DNA from: Chloroflexi bacterium RBG_16_51_16
GTDB taxonomy: Bacteria > Chloroflexota > Anaerolineae > Anaerolineales > Villigracilaceae
Assembly (NCBI GenBank): GCA_001796785.1
Contig: MGNL01000057.1
Location: forward strand, 1 to 8,410
DNA: 8,410 bases
Direction: 5' to 3'
In this document: piece after piece, positions 5,229-8,410 of the stretch
Layout: each line of letters begins with the position of its first letter
Position numbering within the stretch: position 1 is the stretch's first letter
The notes under the pieces: model-generated
What the model saw: the letters and a program-made list of their open reading frames with translations, nothing else
The model's database searches: none
Told to the model about the DNA's origin: nothing
Program-made: the position numbers and the translations under genes

Positions 5229-6392
5229 TCAGTGCCTGCGATGACGAGAAATGTCGGATGAAATTCTGGATAGGTTTAAGTTGAACGATGACATGGAGGC
5301 CAGCATTAACAGGGTGATAAGGACCGACGACGTCAGGCACCAGGTGCAGGTCGCACCGATGACGAACGGCTCAAGAAACGTAAGGTAGATCGAGAATATC
5401 GTTCCGCTGATAGTCAAGGCCAGAAGTGCCCATGCTGCAATATCCTCCATGGGCTTTTTCATATAGCGTGCCATCAACCAGGTTGTGATAATGGCGATAT
5501 ATCCGCCCAAACCCAATACGCCGATGGGAAGGACGCCGAAGAGTCTGGCATATTCACTGTGCTGGACAGTATTACAATCCCCAACCGGGCCGCACACAGC
5601 TTCCACTTGCATCGTTTCGACATAGGCCAGGTAGGCAGAAACACATATGCCTGCGATGCTCAGAATAGGAATAACCCAAGCCCACCGATCTTTGAGGGAT
5701 GCGCGATTCGCTTGACGGATAATCCTGCCTGACCATAAGACAGCGCCTACCATCCCGATGAGCACGATGACGGAAAGTGTGTTTCCGCCAAGATCTTGGG
5801 CGAACAGGTCGCGCCAGTTAGGATCGGGAAGCGGCTTAGCGGAAAGAGATAAGTTAGGAAAGGGCATCGGTGATGGAATCGCCGGGGAAATAGCGGCGGA
5901 TTCAGGTATCGTCGGCTCTGTAATGGTTTGGGAAGGCGGAGCGGTATTCGAATTCTCCGCCTGTCCAGCGGCGGCAAGCCCTTCCTGCAGACCGGAAATA
6001 TCCGGCCAATCCACGCCGCCCTGCGCCAGGTATGCTTCGATCAGACTGGGGAATTCAGTTGGAATTTCCAACGACCCGAGCAGGTAGGTATTTCCAATAA
6101 CCAATAATGGGACGCCTCCATATTCCAGGTCAAATTTTTTTAGCGCGTTGAGGAATAGCGCTTCACCATTTGGCTGGGTGACATCGATGGCGATGATTTG
6201 AAGTTGGTCACCGTATTGGTCGATCAGGGATGTGATGGTTTCGTTCAACACCAAATGGCAGTGAGGACAGCTTGGTGAAAAAAACAACACGGCGTGAACG
6301 ACAGGATCTTCCGTCTGAGCATGGGCAATTCTGATTGGAACGAGCACCAGACTGAAAATAAGGGCCATCATGAAGATCCGAATTGACGTCAC
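5229..6392 (-). CDS. Thioredoxin-VKOR fusion, membrane disulfide-forming enzyme
   Basis: A 387-residue membrane protein. A signal segment (about 1-25, ending AHA) is followed by a thioredoxin-like domain with the CPHC motif (Cys42, Cys45) and a cis-proline-type GGVP (Pro95). A Pro/Ser/Thr-rich linker (about 147-195) leads to hydrophobic segments at 205-221, 238-258, 288-309, 318-341 and 353-372. The second half is a vitamin K epoxide reductase domain: loop cysteines Cys267 and Cys273 (CGPVGDC) and the quinone-proximal pair Cys349-Cys352 (CTWC), all predicted on the outer face. VKOR takes electrons from thiols to quinone, and the fused thioredoxin domain should exchange disulfides with exported proteins. 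In the well-studied cyanobacterial fusion the thioredoxin domain is C-terminal; here it is N-terminal. The gene overlaps trmO by 4 nt (6389-6392), so the two are translationally coupled. Confidence 0.9.
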   Translation of the reverse strand: MTSIRIFMMALIFSLVLVPIRIAHAQTEDPVVHAVLFFSPSCPHCHLVLNETITSLIDQYGDQLQIIAIDVTQPNGEALFLNALKKFDLEYGGVPLLVIGNTYLLGSLEIPTEFPSLIEAYLAQGGVDWPDISGLQEGLAAAGQAENSNTAPPSQTITEPTIPESAAISPAIPSPMPFPNLSLSAKPLPDPNWRDLFAQDLGGNTLSVIVLIGMVGAVLWSGRIIRQANRASLKDRWAWVIPILSIAGICVSAYLAYVETMQVEAVCGPVGDCNTVQHSEYARLFGVLPIGVLGLGGYIAIITTWLMARYMKKPMEDIAAWALLALTISGTIFSIYLTFLEPFVIGATCTWCLTSSVLITLLMLASMSSFNLNLSRISSDISRHRRH

Positions 6393-6835
6393 TTTCTACT
6401 CCGTGTTTCGTACCAACCCATCCGTCTGTCCGCTCGCTGGTTGAAATCCAGCAAATACGACTTGATGTCCAGCAAAGGCGTGCCATCGAGCGTATCAATG
6501 CATTCAACGGTTAGAGTATTTTCCTTCCGCTCCAGGAGCCTGACAACCGACAGGCCAATTGGATTGGGGCGGCAGGGATGTCGGGTGGCGAACAAGCCAT
6601 GCTCCTGATCATCCAGGAAAGGTTTGACTTGAAGCGTATATCCGGATGATTTATGAAAAGCATAAATAAGGTAAATGTGAGACAACTCCTCGATATCCTT
6701 TAAACCTTCAGCGAATTCGGGATAGACCTCCACCAGACCGAGTGCTTGCGAGCGCGAGACCTGGATGGGAGTTTGGTCCATCTCCGTAAAGGGCGAATGG
6801 ATAACGCCGATCGGACGCATGATGGTTGACAGCAT
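6389..6835 (-). CDS. trmO: tRNA (t6A37)-N6-methyltransferase TrmO, short form
   Basis: A 148-residue member of the TrmO (YaeB/TsaA) family, which uses S-adenosylmethionine to methylate N6-threonylcarbamoyl-adenosine at tRNA position 37. The core is complete: MRPIGVIHSPF at the start, the signature FATRHPCRPNPIG at about 82-94, and DGTPLLDIKSYL at about 117-128. The C-terminal extra domain of the 235-residue E. coli protein is missing, as in many archaeal and anaerobe homologues. ATG at 6835 comes 3 nt after the ArsR stop codon; ATG at 6820 (MRPIG) is an alternative that would match the conserved N-terminus. It overlaps the VKOR gene by 4 nt. A tRNA modification enzyme inside a regulator/redox cluster is odd. 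Short TrmO proteins in such settings may have another substrate, but this is inference. Confidence 0.9.
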   Translation of the reverse strand: MLSTIMRPIGVIHSPFTEMDQTPIQVSRSQALGLVEVYPEFAEGLKDIEELSHIYLIYAFHKSSGYTLQVKPFLDDQEHGLFATRHPCRPNPIGLSVVRLLERKENTLTVECIDTLDGTPLLDIKSYLLDFNQRADRRMGWYETRSRK

Positions 6836-6838
6836 GGA

Positions 6839-7168
6839 TCATCTAGTTCCCATGATTTTAGAACGTTCCCCGAATTGTTCGAGTAATACTTCTCTCATCA
6901 AATCACAGACTTCAAGCATCTTGGGATTGGCGATGCTGTATAACACGTCCGTGCCGTCACGACGGGTAAGGACTATGCCGGCATTGCGGAGCGGCGCTAA
7001 ATGCCGGGAAATTGTGGTTTGTGGATAACTCAGCTTCGAGGCAATGTCCGTGACGCGAATCGGTCCGTCACGAAGTAGATGGACGATCTCCTGGCGGATT
7101 TCATGTCCCATCGCCTGGCAGAGTGCGGCTTGTATACCAAATATGGAATGTGGGATATTACTGATCAT
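6839..7168 (-). CDS. ArsR-family regulator with Cys17 and Cys88
   Basis: A 109-residue winged-helix repressor: ALCQAMGHEIRQEIVHLLRDG, PIRVTDIASKLSYPQTTISRHLAPLRNAGIV as helix-turn-helix, RRDGTDVLYSIAN as wing, and a C-terminal helix MLEVCDLMREVL. It lacks the CVC metalloid motif. Instead Cys17 sits in the first helix, just before the conserved 'AMGHEIR' segment, and Cys88 in the last helix. These two helices pack together in ArsR dimers, so a thiol switch or a metal site is possible; this is inference. Start ATG at 7168 has AGAGG about 4 nt upstream. A 62-nt gap separates it from the NifX-like gene, and trmO begins 3 nt after its stop. It probably controls part of this cluster, perhaps the trmO-VKOR-LysR portion. 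Confidence 0.88.
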   Translation of the reverse strand: MISNIPHSIFGIQAALCQAMGHEIRQEIVHLLRDGPIRVTDIASKLSYPQTTISRHLAPLRNAGIVLTRRDGTDVLYSIANPKMLEVCDLMREVLLEQFGERSKIMGTR

Positions 7169-7230
7169 GATGCCTCTTTCCAGTTAAGCGGACGATCTTG
7201 TCATTGATGCACAGATCATGCACGTGGAAT

Positions 7231-7632
7231 TCAATGAAGTTTTTCGATGTGATCCACGATGTCACCCCGGACATAAGCCAATACCGCCTCATCGATATCG
7301 ATCAGATCGGTTATTACCGGCCGGATATGGCGGATGTTCAAGTTTTCATACGCGCCTCTCCCCATGCCGCCACACAATAGCGCCTCACAGTCGGATATGG
7401 ATGCAGCCATCTGCCCATGACGATGATCGGCAGCGGGACCATAGCCATGCCGTCCGGCGCCATCACTATGCTGGTCATGATTTTCGCTTTCAAATTGACC
7501 ATGGCCCAGTTTTGACCGTAGCTCGCGATGTGTGATTTTGCCATCCTCGACTGTGACAACCATATAGTTCAGGGCGCGCCCAAAGTGCTGGCTTATGGTC
7601 TTGCCGTCCTCTGTAATCGTTGCAATTTTCAT
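7231..7632 (-). CDS. NifX/NifB-family Fe-Mo-cluster-binding protein with His-rich insertion
   Basis: A 133-residue member of the dinitrogenase iron-molybdenum cofactor (NifX/NafY/NifB C-terminal) family, small soluble proteins that bind Fe-S or Fe-Mo clusters. It opens MKIATITEDGKTISQHFGRALNY with the conserved HFGRA, and ends with LLCGGMGRGAYENL (about 85-98), then HIRPVITDLIDIDEAVLAYVRGDI. Between the halves, residues 44-73 contain six histidines (44, 52, 55, 62, 70, 72) and several acidic residues, an insertion that could bind metal; stand-alone family members are usually shorter here. Cys82 and Cys87 flank the conserved glycines. The start is ATG at 7632 with AAAGGAAA upstream, inside the end of the preceding small gene, 3 nt from its stop. 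No nitrogenase genes are seen, so a role in general metal-cluster or molybdenum handling is more likely than nitrogen fixation. Confidence 0.9.
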   Translation of the reverse strand: MKIATITEDGKTISQHFGRALNYMVVTVEDGKITHRELRSKLGHGQFESENHDQHSDGAGRHGYGPAADHRHGQMAASISDCEALLCGGMGRGAYENLNIRHIRPVITDLIDIDEAVLAYVRGDIVDHIEKLH

Positions 7633-7635
7633 TTG

Positions 7636-7782
7636 TTATTTTTCCTTTCGTTGAATTAATAAACTTATGTAGCGGTGAATTGCGATGATGATAAGAGCTA
7701 TACCGATGATTAATATCGGTGTAACCAACTCAAGCAGTGTTGACCAGATAGGATTTGCCAGAACGCCTGTAGAAGTAACCAT
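7636..7782 (-). CDS. 48-residue membrane peptide
   Basis: A small gene below normal calling thresholds. From ATG at 7782 it encodes 48 residues: an N-terminal stretch MVTSTGVLANPIWSTLLE, one long hydrophobic helix (about 18-40, with VTPILIIGIALIIIAI), and a basic tail with His, Arg and RKEK. The stop TAA (7638-7636) is 3 nt before the NifX-like ATG, whose Shine-Dalgarno lies inside its last codons, so translation is coupled. GGA about 8-9 nt upstream of the ATG is a modest ribosome site. The gap to the upstream XRE-cupin gene is 26 nt. Codons read as a plausible protein and the frame fills the gap exactly, which supports a real gene. The C-terminus should be cytoplasmic. I do not recognise its family; anchoring a partner such as the NifX-like protein is speculation. 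Confidence 0.7.
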   Translation of the reverse strand: MVTSTGVLANPIWSTLLELVTPILIIGIALIIIAIHRYISLLIQRKEK

Positions 7783-7808
7783 GAGTCACATCCGTTCAAA
7801 TATTTAAC

Positions 7809-8384
7809 TCAGTTCCGGAAATGCCTTTCACGGGGTTGGTCACGTTCGTCCATCGGACAGAGTACCAGCAAGGCGCGGGAGGGTGCAGACTCTGTATTCT
7901 GCCAATGGTGCGGCAAATAGGCTTCAAAAAAAAGACTGTCGCCTGGTGCCAATAAATACGTCTCACCATCAACCGTATAGGAAATATGACCATCCAGACA
8001 GAATACAAACTCGCGGCCGGTATGTACGATGGGCTTTTTTCCGCTATCCGCAAGAGGCTCGATTGTTACGATGATGGGTTCTGCACCGAAGCGTGACATC
8101 CCGGAAGCCAGATCCTCCATAGCGCCTCGCTCGAAAGAAATACTTGGGCGCGTGCCTTCTTTCTGGTGCACCACTTTTTTTACTTCCGGTTCGGTCGCAA
8201 AAAATTCTGTGATCGCCACCTGCAAGCTCCCCGCTAGTTGTTGTAAGGTGCTTACGCTGGGTGAAGTACGTCCGTTTTCGATCAGGCTTAAGGTATTGAC
8301 ATTCAGTCCGCTTTGTTCTGCAAGCGCCCGCAGGGAGAGCCCGCGTTCGCCGCGAAGGGCGCGTAAACGACGTCCAACTTCCAT
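7809..8384 (-). CDS. XRE-family regulator with cupin sensor domain
   Basis: A 191-residue regulator. Residues 3-62 are an XRE/Cro helix-turn-helix (VGRRLRALRGERGLSLRALAEQ, LNVNTLSLIENGRTSPSVSTL). Residues about 104-176 form a cupin_2 barrel: HTGREFVFCLDGHISYTVDGETY with His121 and Glu125, then LAPGDSLFFEAYLPHHWQN with His159/His160, candidate metal or ligand-binding residues. This architecture is shared by PuuR- and SutR-like regulators that sense small molecules. ATG at 8384 has no close Shine-Dalgarno. The frame has no stop codon in the 26 bases up to the window edge, so an upstream start (for example ATT at 8396, or one outside the window) is possible. It is the first visible gene of the cluster and a candidate autoregulator; the effector is unknown. 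Confidence 0.9.
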   Translation of the reverse strand: MEVGRRLRALRGERGLSLRALAEQSGLNVNTLSLIENGRTSPSVSTLQQLAGSLQVAITEFFATEPEVKKVVHQKEGTRPSISFERGAMEDLASGMSRFGAEPIIVTIEPLADSGKKPIVHTGREFVFCLDGHISYTVDGETYLLAPGDSLFFEAYLPHHWQNTESAPSRALLVLCPMDERDQPRERHFRN

Positions 8385-8410
8385 TTTTTGTGAAATTGGA
8401 CTCCCAAATA

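Noticed and set aside
5758..6087. Plus-strand open frame opposite the thioredoxin-VKOR linker
   Set aside because: It lies wholly inside a well-supported gene on the other strand, its product is low-complexity, and it shows no domain; a shadow frame.
7158..7223. Minus-strand 21-codon frame from GTG, beginning like VHDLCINDKIVRL, in the gap between the NifX-like and ArsR genes
   Set aside because: The start loosely recalls the HypA N-terminus, but the frame is very short, has no Shine-Dalgarno and overlaps the ArsR start. Not supported as a gene without conservation data.
7201..7224. Direct ATGCAC repeats 11 bp apart as a second ArsR operator
   Set aside because: The repeats are short, not palindromic, and no -10/-35 boxes accompany them.

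Overview
The window looks like part of an anaerobe-type bacterial chromosome of moderate GC. The thioredoxin-VKOR fusion, the PadR-controlled molybdate genes, the NifX-like protein and the stand-alone short TrmO are a combination I associate with Chloroflexota (Anaerolineae-like) or other anaerobic lineages. This assignment is inference from gene content only. No rRNA, tRNA, CRISPR array, transposase or insertion sequence is visible.

Left region (1-996), all on the minus strand: a 5' portion of an ArsR-family repressor carrying the arsenite-type Cys-Val-Cys motif runs off the left edge. Upstream of it, a complete thioredoxin-type arsenate reductase (arsC) ends in a textbook rho-independent terminator. 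A repressor-type dyad overlaps the likely promoter of the ArsR gene. The intergenic stretch upstream of arsC holds a pair of direct TTAACA repeats 11 bp apart.

Molybdate region (997-3287), minus strand: padR, modA and modB form one tight operon (padR and modA overlap by 4 nt). There is no modC ATPase gene next to them. The padR start codon sits inside a 7-bp-arm dyad that also covers an extended -10 element, which suggests an autoregulated and probably leaderless transcript.

Middle region (3288-4265), plus strand: a 312-base gene-free stretch contains a promoter candidate and palindromes. It leads into a small winged-helix protein preceded by a strong dyad, then a 67-residue single-pass membrane protein whose strong Shine-Dalgarno sequence follows directly after a stable hairpin.

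Right region (4283 to the right edge), minus strand: a co-directional cluster reads, in order of transcription, XRE-cupin regulator, 48-residue membrane peptide (too short for ordinary gene callers), NifX-like protein with a His-rich insertion, ArsR-family regulator, TrmO, thioredoxin-VKOR disulfide-forming membrane protein, LysR regulator. Most junctions are overlaps or gaps of 3-26 nt; the one larger gap is 62 nt. Three regulators of different families in one run, together with a cluster-binding NifX-like protein and an envelope disulfide enzyme, suggest a module for metal, metalloid or sulfur/selenium redox homeostasis. I do not recognise it as a described system. Its convergent boundary with the plus-strand genes is only 17 nt, with no obvious terminator.
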